Origin: Prevotella sp.
GTDB taxonomy: Bacteria; Bacteroidota; Bacteroidia; Bacteroidales; Bacteroidaceae
Reading direction: 5' to 3'
Assembly: GCA_017475005.1 (NCBI GenBank)
Contig: JAFVGI010000043.1
Span: 1 to 52,706, forward strand
DNA: 52,706 nt
The stretch's first letter is position 1. Each line of letters begins with the position of its first letter. The position numbers and the translations under genes were made by a program. Below, one piece after another: positions 7,444 through 15,892 of the stretch. Under the pieces are notes generated by a model that searched no databases, was not told the origin of the DNA, and worked only from the letters and a program-made list of their open reading frames with translations.

Positions 7444-8466
7444 ATGAGATACAGGCTGCCTGCTGAATGGGAACCACAGAGCCTGGTGATGCTGACGTGG
7501 CCTCACCAGGATACTGACTGGGCTCCGTATCTGGATGAAATCACGAGGACATATGTGGAAATGGCGGATGCCATAACACAATATGAAAAACTCCTCGTGG
7601 TGACACTGAATCCAGTAGAAGTGGGGGCAACCCTGAGCAAACACCTCACCAGTAAACAGATGGCACGAGTGGTCATCAGTTACTGTAAGACAAATGATAC
7701 ATGGGCACGCGATCATGGGCCGATAACACTTGTGGGAACCGAAAATGACGGGCAGCAGAAACTGCTATGCCTGGATTTTCGGTTTAACGGGTGGGGAGAT
7801 AAATTCCCTGCAGAACTGGACAACAAAATCACACGACAGGTTTTTAAGGAACTTATTGATGATGAGGTGTTGAAAGGTGATATCGGGAGCGGCAATGATG
7901 ACTTTGTGCTGGAAGGTGGCTCGATAGAGAGCGATGGAGAAGGAACTGTTTTCACAACAGAGTGTTGCTTGATGGCTCCCAACCGCAACCAGCCGCTGAC
8001 GAAAGAGGAGGTGGAGCAGGAACTGTTGTTGAGGCTGAAAGCGAAACGCATAATATGGTTGCAGCATGGGGCACTCGCAGGAGATGATACCGATGGACAC
8101 ATCGACACAACGGTTCGTATTGCACCGGATAATACGATACTCTTCAGTTATCCCGCTGACAAAAAGGAACTTGAAAACCTCATGACGCTTGATGGCAAGC
8201 AGTATCGCCTGATGGAGTTGCCTCTGCCCACAGTGGAATATGATGGTGAGCAGCTTCCTGCTACATATGCTAACTTCCTCATCATAAATGGTGCCGTAAT
8301 AGTTCCGACATACAATATTCCGGATATGGATGCAAAGGCGTGCGAGATAATACAGTCTGCCTTTCCTGACAGGAAGATAATAGCTATCGATGCAACAACA
8401 ATAGTACGACAGCACGGTTCGATTCATTGCTGCACTATGCAGGTTCCGGCAACAAAAGAAGTATAA
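7444..8466 (+). CDS. aguA: Agmatine deiminase
   Basis: This 340-residue member of the guanidino-modifying (pentein) superfamily is predicted to convert agmatine to N-carbamoylputrescine and ammonia. Visible signatures are LPAEWEPQSLVMLTWPH at the N-terminus, ARDHGPI (about 90-96), LEGGSIESDGEG (about 156-167), DDTDGHIDTTVRI (about 213-225, with the catalytic His) and the catalytic Cys in GSIHCCTMQVP near the C-terminus. Secreted peptidyl-arginine deiminase homologues exist, but there is no signal peptide. The N-carbamoylputrescine amidase gene follows after 13 bp, which fixes the pathway: agmatine to putrescine for polyamine synthesis. Confidence 0.93.
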   Translation: MRYRLPAEWEPQSLVMLTWPHQDTDWAPYLDEITRTYVEMADAITQYEKLLVVTLNPVEVGATLSKHLTSKQMARVVISYCKTNDTWARDHGPITLVGTENDGQQKLLCLDFRFNGWGDKFPAELDNKITRQVFKELIDDEVLKGDIGSGNDDFVLEGGSIESDGEGTVFTTECCLMAPNRNQPLTKEEVEQELLLRLKAKRIIWLQHGALAGDDTDGHIDTTVRIAPDNTILFSYPADKKELENLMTLDGKQYRLMELPLPTVEYDGEQLPATYANFLIINGAVIVPTYNIPDMDAKACEIIQSAFPDRKIIAIDATTIVRQHGSIHCCTMQVPATKEV

Positions 8467-8479
8467 AAACAAAACGATA

Positions 8480-9343
8480 ATGAAACGGTTGAAGATAGGT
8501 GTGCTGCAGCAGCATAATACTGCAGACGGCACAGATAACAAAACACGTTTGGCTGACGGCATTAAAGCGCTCGCAGAAAAGGGAGCGCAACTGATAGTAT
8601 TGCAGGAATTGCATAATACCTTATATTTCTGCCAGACGGAGGATGTGAGAAATTTTGACCTCGCGGAAACGATACCAGGACCTTCAACCGAATTTTTCGG
8701 AGCATTAGCAAAGCAACTTAATGTAGTGATAGTAATCTCGCTGTTTGAAAAACGTGCAGTAGGATTATATCACAATACTGCTGTCGTTTTGGAGAAAGAC
8801 GGAAGCATAGCAGGTACATACCGGAAAATGCATATTCCTGACGATCCGGCATATTATGAGAAATTCTATTTCACTCCTGGCGATTTAGGCTTCCATCCAA
8901 TCAAGACATCTGTCGGAACACTCGGCGTGATGGTATGCTGGGATCAATGGTATCCGGAAGCAGCACGCTTGATGGCACTCGCTGGAGCAGAGATACTTAT
9001 TTATCCGACTGCAATAGGATATTCCGACGAGGACGACGAAGCAGAACAGCAGCGTCAACGCGAGGCATGGACAACAGTACAGCGAGGACATGCTGTAGCA
9101 AATGGTCTTCCTGTTGTAGCTGTCAACAGAGTGGGTAGGGAAGACACAATAAATTTCTGGGGCTCCAGCTTTATTGCAGGACCACAAGGAGAAATACTTT
9201 ATCGTGCCTCAGAAAAAGAGGAAGAAAATGCAATAGTTGAAATAGACCTCGGACATTCTGAAAATGTAAGACGCTGGTGGCCTTTCCTCAGAGACAGGAG
9301 AATAGAGAATTATAGTGACCTGACAAGACGATTTTTGAAATAA
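8480..9343 (+). CDS. aguB: N-carbamoylputrescine amidase
   Basis: This 287-residue member of the nitrilase superfamily hydrolyses N-carbamoylputrescine to putrescine, CO2 and ammonia. The catalytic Glu-Lys-Cys triad is visible as E43 (VLQELHN), K116 (YRKMHIPDD) and C153 (VMVCWDQWYPEAAR). The segment RKMHIPDDPAYYEKFYFTPGD and the end WPFLRDRRIENY are characteristic of AguB rather than of beta-ureidopropionase. It sits directly after aguA and 10 bp before holA in what looks like a single transcription unit. Confidence 0.94.
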   Translation: MKRLKIGVLQQHNTADGTDNKTRLADGIKALAEKGAQLIVLQELHNTLYFCQTEDVRNFDLAETIPGPSTEFFGALAKQLNVVIVISLFEKRAVGLYHNTAVVLEKDGSIAGTYRKMHIPDDPAYYEKFYFTPGDLGFHPIKTSVGTLGVMVCWDQWYPEAARLMALAGAEILIYPTAIGYSDEDDEAEQQRQREAWTTVQRGHAVANGLPVVAVNRVGREDTINFWGSSFIAGPQGEILYRASEKEEENAIVEIDLGHSENVRRWWPFLRDRRIENYSDLTRRFLK

Positions 9344-9353
9344 AATAAATATA

Positions 9354-10382
9354 ATGGCGAAAAAATCCTCTTCTGACGAATTTAGAAAAATAATGACTAA
9401 TCTTGAGATGGGTGAAAGAAAACCTGTATATCTCTTGATGGGTGAGGAGAGTTATTATATTGATAAGATATATGATTATATAGTTTCAAACACTCTGAGC
9501 GAAGAAGAGCGTGACTTTAACCAGATTGTAATGTATGGTTCTGAGGTCACTGCTCAGCAGGTGATGGATCAGGCTCGCCGTTATCCTATGATGGCTGAGA
9601 AACAGGTGGTCATCGTGCGTGAGGCGCAAGGAATGAAAGACCTGGAGCAGTTGGAACGCTATATGGAAAAACCTGTTCCAACAACAGTACTTGTGATATG
9701 TTATATGGGAGGTACCGTTGATGCTCGAAAGAAAATAGTAGGCAAAGCGGCTGCTGTGGGTACTGTGTTCGTAAGTGAGTCACCGCAATATGACAAAGAT
9801 ATCATAGCATTCATCAACGACTATGTAAAGAATCAGAATGCTACTATCGAAGAGCGTGCCGCACAGGTTGTTGCTGCACACATCGGAGGAGACCTGAAAC
9901 GATTGACATCAGAAATCGATAAGGTATTCATCGGAATAGGGGAGGATAGAAAAATCACTCTTGATATCATAGAGCAGAAAATAGGTATCAGCAAGAGATA
10001 TAACGTTTTTGAGATGCGCGAGGCTCTTATCAGAAAAGATGCGCTGAAAGCTCATAGCATTGCAAAATATTTTGATGCCAACCCGAAAGCGGGTGGACTT
10101 TTTGCTTTACTGCCACAAACGTTTTCATTTTTTCAAAATCTCATGCTGTGTTATTATATACCGAAGCCTTGTACCGATAATGCCATAATGGCACAACTAG
10201 GATTAAGAAATATATATGCTGCTCGTGATTATTCGACAGCTATGAGGAACTTCTCAGCAAGGAAAACTTTGCAGATAGTTTCCAAGATCAGAGAGATAGA
10301 TGCAAGGTCAAAAGGCTTAGATAATGTAAATACTACTCCTGGAGACTTGTTGAAGGAGTTAGTAACCTTCATTGTGAACTAA
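9354..10382 (+). CDS. holA: DNA polymerase III subunit delta
   Basis: This 342-residue clamp-loader subunit opens the beta sliding clamp. It has the HolA layout: an N-terminal RecA-like fold beginning near PVYLLMGEESYYIDKIYDYI (residues about 22-41), a small lid domain, and a helical C-terminal collar (GLFALLPQTFSFFQNLMLCYY). It also has the family's GDLKRLTSEIDKV motif (about 182-194) and lacks a proper P-loop, as expected for delta. It is the last gene of the nif3-znr-aguA-aguB operon and is followed by a terminator-like hairpin with a T-run. Linkage of a replication gene to polyamine genes looks positional rather than functional. Confidence 0.92.
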   Translation: MAKKSSSDEFRKIMTNLEMGERKPVYLLMGEESYYIDKIYDYIVSNTLSEEERDFNQIVMYGSEVTAQQVMDQARRYPMMAEKQVVIVREAQGMKDLEQLERYMEKPVPTTVLVICYMGGTVDARKKIVGKAAAVGTVFVSESPQYDKDIIAFINDYVKNQNATIEERAAQVVAAHIGGDLKRLTSEIDKVFIGIGEDRKITLDIIEQKIGISKRYNVFEMREALIRKDALKAHSIAKYFDANPKAGGLFALLPQTFSFFQNLMLCYYIPKPCTDNAIMAQLGLRNIYAARDYSTAMRNFSARKTLQIVSKIREIDARSKGLDNVNTTPGDLLKELVTFIVN

Positions 10383-10427
10383 TTCTGAGTCTTATTTAGA
10401 GCATTTTTCTTCTAAAATGCATCGGAG

Positions 10428-10466
10428 TAGGAGGGGCTTTTTTTAGGCTCTTCCTATTGTTTTTGT
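10428..10466 (+). terminator. Terminator after holA
   Basis: The arms TAGGAGGGGCT (10428-10438) and GGCTCTTCCTA (10446-10456) pair over 11 positions with some G-T wobbles. They are followed by TTGTTTTTG. A second perfect 7-bp hairpin (GCATTTT/AAAATGC, 10401-10420) lies just before it. Confidence 0.6.
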
Positions 10467-11005
10467 GGGAGTTAGGTGATTTTATGCTGCCTGAGAATTA
10501 AAAATTTACAGCTTTCTTGCCAGCAATAAAGGTAAATTAAATTCTCGCAATTCTTGAAAAATTTTAAGCGTTGCTCAACAGTTTACAATTAATAAATTAA
10601 AATTTAAAATCAACAAAACAAAATATTATAGTGTAAAATACCCGTGATTTACAAATCTACATGTAAACAAAACAAAAACACAATGCATAAATTATGCACA
10701 AGGATATTATGGGTATAAATAATTAAAAATGAGTCACTTATATAAGAATATGCGTAGCGACATAACTATAAAATGCCCTAAATCTGCATAATATCGAAAA
10801 AGTAAGCTCATGGTGCCAATAAATACGATATATAAAGTATTTAATATCAATAATATAGCCATAATATATGCAGTAGATTATGTATAATAACAGCCTTTGG
10901 GGAAAGGGGGGTCAACAAAAGTAAAGAATTGGATACATGTATAGATATCTTTACAAAACCAAATTTTAAATATTGATTTTAATTTCTAAAATTTTACAAA
11001 TTATG
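10467..11005. other. AT-rich non-coding stretch before the XRE regulator
   Basis: About 540 bp of very AT-rich sequence with no credible frame. It contains small palindromes such as GCATAAATTATGC (about 10684-10696) and a G-run (GGGGAAAGGGGGG near 10900). It could carry regulatory sites or an RNA, but I recognise none. Confidence 0.5.
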
Positions 11006-11036
11006 TTGTCGGTATCAATTAATTTATTTACCTTTG
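11006..11036 (+). promoter_or_regulatory. Promoter of the XRE regulator gene
   Basis: TTG (11006-11008), a 20-bp spacer and TACCTTTG (11029-11036); the leader to the ATG at 11076 is about 33 nt. Confidence 0.7.
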
Positions 11037-11075
11037 TAGCAGAATTTTAAAGATAAGGAATTTTATTAAGAGAAA

Positions 11076-11534
11076 ATGAAAGACAGAATTCGGCAGCTGA
11101 TGGATGCCCAGCATATGAATCAGCAAACGTTTGCAAATTACATAGGAGTTAATACAGCCTCTTTGAGTAGTATTTTTACAGGTCGCACATCTCCTACCCT
11201 TAATATAGTTAATGCTATAAAAGGGAAATTTCCCAACGTAAATACCGATTGGTTGTTATATGGATCAGGAGGTATGTTTAACCTTCCAAATATGTCTTCT
11301 TCTGGCTCTGCATCCAATAATTCTCCGAGTCTGTTTGATTCTGCCATTGTGGCAGAAATCCCTCGTACAAAAGAAGACTCAGAACCACAAACAACTGAGG
11401 ACAAGAAATCGAGAATTGAATTCGTAGAGGCAGAAAATAATAATGCTTCGAAGGCTATTGTTCAACCCTCGAAGCATATTGTAGAAGTGAAAGTATTCTA
11501 TTCAGACGGTACTTTTGAGACACTCAAACCTTAG
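11076..11534 (+). CDS. XRE-family helix-turn-helix regulator
   Basis: This 152-residue protein has an N-terminal HTH_3/XRE domain (residues 1-62: MNQQTFANYIGVNTASLSSIFTGRTSPTLNIVNAI, ending WLLYGSGGMF). A low-complexity linker follows (about 65-125), then a short conserved tail (IVEVKVFYSDGTFETLKP) common in Bacteroidetes XRE proteins and probably an oligomerisation strand. The targets are unknown. It has its own promoter after a long AT-rich region. It ends 4 bp before the stop codon of the convergent GH28 gene with no hairpin between, so transcripts probably overlap. It is not visibly linked to phage genes. Confidence 0.88.
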   Translation: MKDRIRQLMDAQHMNQQTFANYIGVNTASLSSIFTGRTSPTLNIVNAIKGKFPNVNTDWLLYGSGGMFNLPNMSSSGSASNNSPSLFDSAIVAEIPRTKEDSEPQTTEDKKSRIEFVEAENNNASKAIVQPSKHIVEVKVFYSDGTFETLKP

Positions 11535-11538
11535 TACC

Positions 11539-12909
11539 TTACTTCTTTATTGTATTGATATTTTTATATGTAAAGCCCTCAACTATTTTCGTATCGAAAG
11601 TAGTATCCTTAGCACGTACAGTGATATTCTCGAAATTGAAATTTGAGAGATGGTAAACCTCCTCCTGCTGCTTTGCATTAAAGAAAACGTTGCAGTCAAC
11701 ATCGCAGTTTCTCATTGTGATATGATCTGAATACGACATAGGTTTGTCCTTGCGTCCCTTCAGGTCATAGAACTGTGTCCAGGGAGCGATGAGAATGAAA
11801 TTCTTCACGGGGCCTGTGATATCTTCAACAGTAATATATTCATAGCGTTGTGGAGTGTCTGGACGCATCTTCAACCATAGAAGGTTGTTTGCCTGAGCAG
11901 AGATATTGATACGTCTCAGAATGATATTCTTGCTGTGAACAGATTCTGAACCAAGTGTCAGGCATCCGTGACAGAAGCCATATTCACAATCCTCTATAAT
12001 GATATTCTCGTTGGCTCCATTGCCGATATTCTCTTCTGGTATCTCAATGTCTTTATACTCCTTCTCAAAGGCGTCTGCGTAAGGTCCCTTGCCTCCTTTG
12101 ATGGCAACAGCATCATCGTTAACAGACATATAGCAGTTCTTTATAAGGATATTCTTGCAGGCATCAAGATCTATGGCGTCTGTAGAAGGTCCTTTGCTGT
12201 CGTCCGGCTTTCCAAGAGAGTATATACGTACTCCTAGCACCTTTACGTTCTCACAATTGTAATAATGACTTGTCCAGAAAGCGGAATTCTGTAGTTTTAT
12301 GCCCTCTATCTGCACGTTTTTGCAGTTAGAAACATATAGCAGTCTTGGGCGCTGTTCGTCCTTATTTGTGCACTTTCTGTTCCATTTGCGGCGTAACCAG
12401 AACTGCTGATGATACTTCAAACCATTACCGTCTATTGTTCCCTTACCTGAAATGGTAAAACCATTAAGTCCGTCAGCATTGATGAGAGCACCAAAATATG
12501 TACATGTCTCTCCTTCTATTCGTGTTTTGCCGAGAGGGTAGTCACCAATGAAGTCAGAACCTTGCAGTACTGCACCATCTTCAAGATACAGATGTGTACC
12601 CTGTTTAAAGTGCAAGCCGCCTGTCAGATATACTCCCTGAGGTATGCATATTACGCCACCTCCATCGGCTGCAGCTTTGTCGATGAGAGCCTGAATGGCT
12701 TTCGTGTGTATATGTCCATTGGCAAAGATGCCGTAATCTGTTAACACATAACGTTTGAGTCCTGAGAGGTCAACAGCTTTGGTGTCTTGAAACCATGCAG
12801 AAACAGCACTTCCATCAGGCCAGGTGTCAACTACTTTGGCTTTCTTTGCACCAAAAGAACTTAGTGTTGAAAGAATTGTGAATAGTGTAATTAATAATAG
12901 GTTTTTCAT
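11539..12909 (-). CDS. Glycoside hydrolase family 28 (pectinase/polygalacturonase-like)
   Basis: This 456-residue protein is exported (hydrophobic N-terminus MKNLLLITLFTILSTLS, cleavage near residue 21) and predicted to cleave galacturonide linkages in pectin by inversion. The right-handed beta-helix is evident from the repeated IENC/IKNC-like rungs. The catalytic-site motifs are recognisable but non-standard: STDAIDLDAC for the usual NTDGxD, NDDAVAIK (typical), CHGCLTLGSES for GHGxSIGS, and LKMRP for RIK. This places it among exo-acting or rhamnogalacturonan-type GH28 enzymes rather than classic endopolygalacturonases (inference). The upstream flippase-like gene ends 6 bp before its start, so both probably belong to one transcript. 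Confidence 0.88.
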   Translation of the reverse strand: MKNLLLITLFTILSTLSSFGAKKAKVVDTWPDGSAVSAWFQDTKAVDLSGLKRYVLTDYGIFANGHIHTKAIQALIDKAAADGGGVICIPQGVYLTGGLHFKQGTHLYLEDGAVLQGSDFIGDYPLGKTRIEGETCTYFGALINADGLNGFTISGKGTIDGNGLKYHQQFWLRRKWNRKCTNKDEQRPRLLYVSNCKNVQIEGIKLQNSAFWTSHYYNCENVKVLGVRIYSLGKPDDSKGPSTDAIDLDACKNILIKNCYMSVNDDAVAIKGGKGPYADAFEKEYKDIEIPEENIGNGANENIIIEDCEYGFCHGCLTLGSESVHSKNIILRRINISAQANNLLWLKMRPDTPQRYEYITVEDITGPVKNFILIAPWTQFYDLKGRKDKPMSYSDHITMRNCDVDCNVFFNAKQQEEVYHLSNFNFENITVRAKDTTFDTKIVEGFTYKNINTIKK

Positions 12910-12915
12910 ACGTTA

Positions 12916-13908
12916 TTATCTTGTTTGTACATTAGTAGTCGATAGTCTTATCCATCCATATATTCCCAGCAGTACCACCATCATTGTCTGTATAGCGTGA
13001 ACTATGAGAACAAAGAACAGCGCAGTAGGTTCTGATATTCCATATATAATAAGCACTGTTTTTACTGCGAAGTGCCACGAACCTGCTCCGTTAGGTGTTG
13101 GCACCAATACTGCCATACATCCTACGGCAAAGCTAACGAGAGCACACGACAGTGATAATCCTGATGTCTCTTTGAAACAGAAGAAAGTGAGATAGAAATG
13201 TAGGAAGTACGCCACCCATATTCCCACACTATACACTATGTATAAAGGCAGGTTCTGAACCTCCTTCACCGACAATACTCCTTCTTTTAATCCTTTAAGA
13301 GTCGCTTTTATCCTTCCATAAAATTCCAGCCGTTTCAGCACCAGGTATAGACTTGTTATAAGTGCTATGCCGCATATTGCAGTAACAATATACCCTGTGG
13401 CAGAGAACTGCCCAAGGAATTCTGTCAGAGCATCCAGCCTTGTTCCTGTTGTAGAGAAAAAGGAGAGCACCACAGGTAGGTGTATTAGAACAATACACAT
13501 AATGATAACCAGCAGTACTAAAGTGTCAACGGCACGTTCTGTCACAACGGTGCCCAAGGCTTTTGCAAATGAAACTCCGTCTTTCCGTGTCAGAATGCCA
13601 CAACGGGTAAATTCTCCGATTCTTGGGATTACCAGTGATGCTGCATACGATACGAATACGGCATAGAAACAATGGGCTGTGCGGGTATGTTCTTTCAGCG
13701 GCTCCAAGGTCTGCTTCCAACGCCAGCCGCGAAACATCTGCGCTATAACGCAGAATGGGAAAGATGCCAGCATCCACCACCAGTTCATCTCGTTCAGCAA
13801 AACATCCTTTACCGACTGAAAATCGAAATCACGATACATCCAGTAAAGGATTAGTCCGCCAAGCAAGAGTGGTAAAACTATATTGGATATTCTTCGAATA
13901 CGATGCAT
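12916..13908 (-). CDS. UPF0104 / lysylphosphatidylglycerol synthase-TM-like (flippase-like) membrane protein
   Basis: This 330-residue integral membrane protein has about eight predicted helices. It has the family hallmarks RGWRWKQTL (near 65), a central RIGEFTRCGIL (about 116-126, similar to the P-x-R-x-GE motif of UPF0104/YbhN) and VPTPNGAGSWHF (about 268-279, the P-x-PGG-x-G counterpart). Members include AglD- and MprF-TM-like proteins implicated in lipid translocation; the substrate here is unknown. A promoter lies upstream (CAAAGGTA 13956-13963 on the plus strand). It shares an operon with the GH28 gene, an unusual partner. Confidence 0.85.
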   Translation of the reverse strand: MHRIRRISNIVLPLLLGGLILYWMYRDFDFQSVKDVLLNEMNWWWMLASFPFCVIAQMFRGWRWKQTLEPLKEHTRTAHCFYAVFVSYAASLVIPRIGEFTRCGILTRKDGVSFAKALGTVVTERAVDTLVLLVIIMCIVLIHLPVVLSFFSTTGTRLDALTEFLGQFSATGYIVTAICGIALITSLYLVLKRLEFYGRIKATLKGLKEGVLSVKEVQNLPLYIVYSVGIWVAYFLHFYLTFFCFKETSGLSLSCALVSFAVGCMAVLVPTPNGAGSWHFAVKTVLIIYGISEPTALFFVLIVHAIQTMMVVLLGIYGWIRLSTTNVQTR

Positions 13909-13955
13909 TGAACTTTTTCTTCTAATGACACATGTGTTTTTATGTCATTCGGCTA

Positions 13956-13986
13956 CAAAGGTATAAAATAAATCTCATATCCCCAA
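13956..13986 (-). promoter_or_regulatory. Promoter of the UPF0104-GH28 operon
   Basis: On the minus strand, TTG (13986-13984), a 20-bp spacer and TACCTTTG (13963-13956). A 10-bp palindrome ACACATGTGT lies in the leader (about 13929-13938). Confidence 0.7.
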
Positions 13987-14005
13987 CCATTTTGAGGATT
14001 TTTTC

Positions 14006-15157
14006 TCAGTCCATCCTGCTTTTGTAATCCTCATAGGTATAATGGCGTAGGATGCTGATGCTTCCGTCAAGACGTTTTATTGCTATGTCAGGATGTTGTA
14101 TTCCGTTGAACATCGTTGTCTTTACGGTGGTATAGTGAATCATATCCTCAAAGATTATTGTGTCACCAACAGATAAAGGATTGTCGAATTCCCAATATCC
14201 CAGATAGTCTCCTGACAGGCAACTGTTTCCTCCCAGACGGTAAGCCTTGTCACTATTCTGCTCTATATGATGCGCTCCCCGAACCTCTGGGAAATATGGC
14301 ATCTCCAGACAATCTGGCATATGACAGGTGAATGAGACATCGAGGATAGCGGTGCGGATATTGTGGTTTTCTACTATGTCCACCACATGTGCCTCCAGAT
14401 GTCCTGTCTGCCACGCAAATGCCGAACCTGGTTCCATTATCAGCTTTATGTGCGGATAGCGTTGATGGAAACCGTTTAAGGTATCAATCAGCAATTGCAA
14501 GTCATATCCCTTACGAGTCATCAGGTGTCCGCCGCCAAAGTTTATCCATGAGATGTTTTGCGTAATTGGTGATGAAACGAGAAATTTCTCCTCAAGATGA
14601 GCCATGGTCCTAACAAAAACGTCAGCATCATTCTCGCAATGACAATGCATGTGAAGACCTGTTATTGGCGGTGTCTCGATGTCTGAAGGATTGTAGGCCT
14701 TAAAAAACTCATCAGCAGTAACACCGAACCTCGTGCCAGGAGAACAAGGGTTATACAAGTCGGTGGCAATCTCCGAATATTCGGGATTTACCCTAAGACC
14801 TATCTGTAGTTTATCGTTTGCTTTCTTTGCACGCTTTGCCAAACGTTGATATTGCGAGAGGGAGTTAAATGTCAGATGTGATGACATGCGAGCTATCATT
14901 TCAATCTCCGAATCCAGATATGCTGGGGAGTAAGTATGTGCTGGAGCACCAAACTCCTCGTGCGCCAGACGAGCCTCGTTGAGAGATGAAGCTGTCGTTG
15001 CCGTGATATATCCCTTGAACAGGGGAAAAGTCTTCCATAAGGCAAAAGCCTTAAAAGCAAGAATTATTTGTACATCGGCTTCCTGAGAGACCTTTTGTAT
15101 GATAGACAGATTCTTTCTTAAAAGAGCTTCTTTGAGAACGTAAGTGGGGTTGTTCAT
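14006..15157 (-). CDS. nspC: Carboxynorspermidine/carboxyspermidine decarboxylase
   Basis: This 383-residue PLP enzyme of the alanine-racemase-fold decarboxylases removes CO2 from carboxy(nor)spermidine, the last step of the bacterial alternative spermidine pathway. Visible features are PTYVLKEALLRKN at the N-terminus, the PLP lysine in IILAFKAFALW (about 39-49), HCHCEND (about 144-150), WINFGGGH (about 176-183), EPGSAFAW (about 219-226) and the cofactor/substrate Cys region GGNSCLSGDYLG (about 295-306). An in-frame ATG nine codons upstream exists, but MNNPTYVLKE is the conserved start, and the -7 box would sit across the longer version. It is functionally tied to aguA/aguB at 7444-9343. Confidence 0.92.
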   Translation of the reverse strand: MNNPTYVLKEALLRKNLSIIQKVSQEADVQIILAFKAFALWKTFPLFKGYITATTASSLNEARLAHEEFGAPAHTYSPAYLDSEIEMIARMSSHLTFNSLSQYQRLAKRAKKANDKLQIGLRVNPEYSEIATDLYNPCSPGTRFGVTADEFFKAYNPSDIETPPITGLHMHCHCENDADVFVRTMAHLEEKFLVSSPITQNISWINFGGGHLMTRKGYDLQLLIDTLNGFHQRYPHIKLIMEPGSAFAWQTGHLEAHVVDIVENHNIRTAILDVSFTCHMPDCLEMPYFPEVRGAHHIEQNSDKAYRLGGNSCLSGDYLGYWEFDNPLSVGDTIIFEDMIHYTTVKTTMFNGIQHPDIAIKRLDGSISILRHYTYEDYKSRMD

Positions 15158-15181
15158 GTTTATTATTGTTGAATTTGTGTG

Positions 15182-15189
15182 CAAAGGTA
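15182..15189 (-). promoter_or_regulatory. -7 box of nspC
   Basis: TACCTTTG on the minus strand (15189-15182), 24 nt before the ATG. I see no TTTG at the usual 20-bp spacing, so only the -7 element is claimed. The sequence runs back to back with the divergent promoter at 15263. Confidence 0.6.
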
Positions 15190-15262
15190 CTAAAAAAGAT
15201 TAAAAAAATGGTTTCTTCAAAGTTGAAAGTGAAATAAAAGGACAAGTTGTTATATTTTTTTG

Positions 15263-15270
15263 TAATTTTG
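15263..15270 (+). promoter_or_regulatory. -7 box abutting the GTG start of the ThiE-like gene
   Basis: TAATTTTG is followed by only 5 nt (CAAAC) before the GTG at 15276. If transcription starts the usual 5-7 nt past the box, the mRNA is leaderless. Confidence 0.55.
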
Positions 15271-15275
15271 CAAAC

Positions 15276-15881
15276 GTGAAATTAATAATACAGACATTAC
15301 CGACATATTTTGTAGAGGAGGATAAGATACTAACTGCTCTTTTTGAGGAGGGTATGGATGTTCTCCATATTAATAAACCTGAGTCAGAACCCTTATACAT
15401 GGAACGCCTACTATCGCTTCTTCCTACTAAAGTGTATGGCAAGATTGTGATACATCAGAATTATTATCTGATGAAAGAGCATGATTTGAAGGGAATTCAT
15501 ATTGATAATCCTGATGCCCCTGTTCCTGATGGTTTCAAGAGACACATTTCTCGCAGTACTAATAGAATCAGCGACCTGAAGGGATTTAAGAAAGAGTGCG
15601 ATTATGTGATGCTTCATTCGCTTTTTGATTCTCTGCATGATGATATAAAGGCATCCCTTACAACAGATGAAATACAAGAGGCTCGTCGTGCTGGGTTGAT
15701 AGACAAACACGTCTATGCCCTCGGTGGTATGAGTCTCGAAAACGTGCAGCAGGCGAAAGATATGGGATTCGGCGGAGTTGTGATTTGTGGCGATTTGTGG
15801 AATAGGTTTAGCATACAGCACGAAATAAACTTCCATGAGTTGATAAGTCATTTTAGGAAATTGAAAAAAGTAATCAGTTAA
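15276..15881 (+). CDS. Thiamine phosphate synthase-like (TenI/ThiE fold) protein
   Basis: This 201-residue TIM-barrel protein resembles the thiamine phosphate synthase/TenI group: HINKPES (about 26-32), GIHIDNPD (about 71-78), YVMLHSLFDSLHDD (about 106-119) and a C-terminal ALGGMSLENVQQAKDMGFGGVVICGDLW (about 148-175). The last of these matches the ALGGI...A...Ga.GvAvis phosphate-binding end. The pyrophosphate-binding part of true ThiE (DxD, TxS) is weakly conserved, so a TenI-like or divergent role is possible. No other thiamine gene is nearby. It starts with GTG, apparently without a leader. prs begins 11 bp after its stop. Confidence 0.75.
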   Translation: MKLIIQTLPTYFVEEDKILTALFEEGMDVLHINKPESEPLYMERLLSLLPTKVYGKIVIHQNYYLMKEHDLKGIHIDNPDAPVPDGFKRHISRSTNRISDLKGFKKECDYVMLHSLFDSLHDDIKASLTTDEIQEARRAGLIDKHVYALGGMSLENVQQAKDMGFGGVVICGDLWNRFSIQHEINFHELISHFRKLKKVIS

Positions 15882-15892
15882 CATAACGATAT

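Noticed and set aside
6818-7477. Long minus-strand frames opposite the zinc-ribbon gene
   Set aside because: They mirror the coiled coil (Glu/Lys codons read as Leu/Phe/Ser) and have no independent support.
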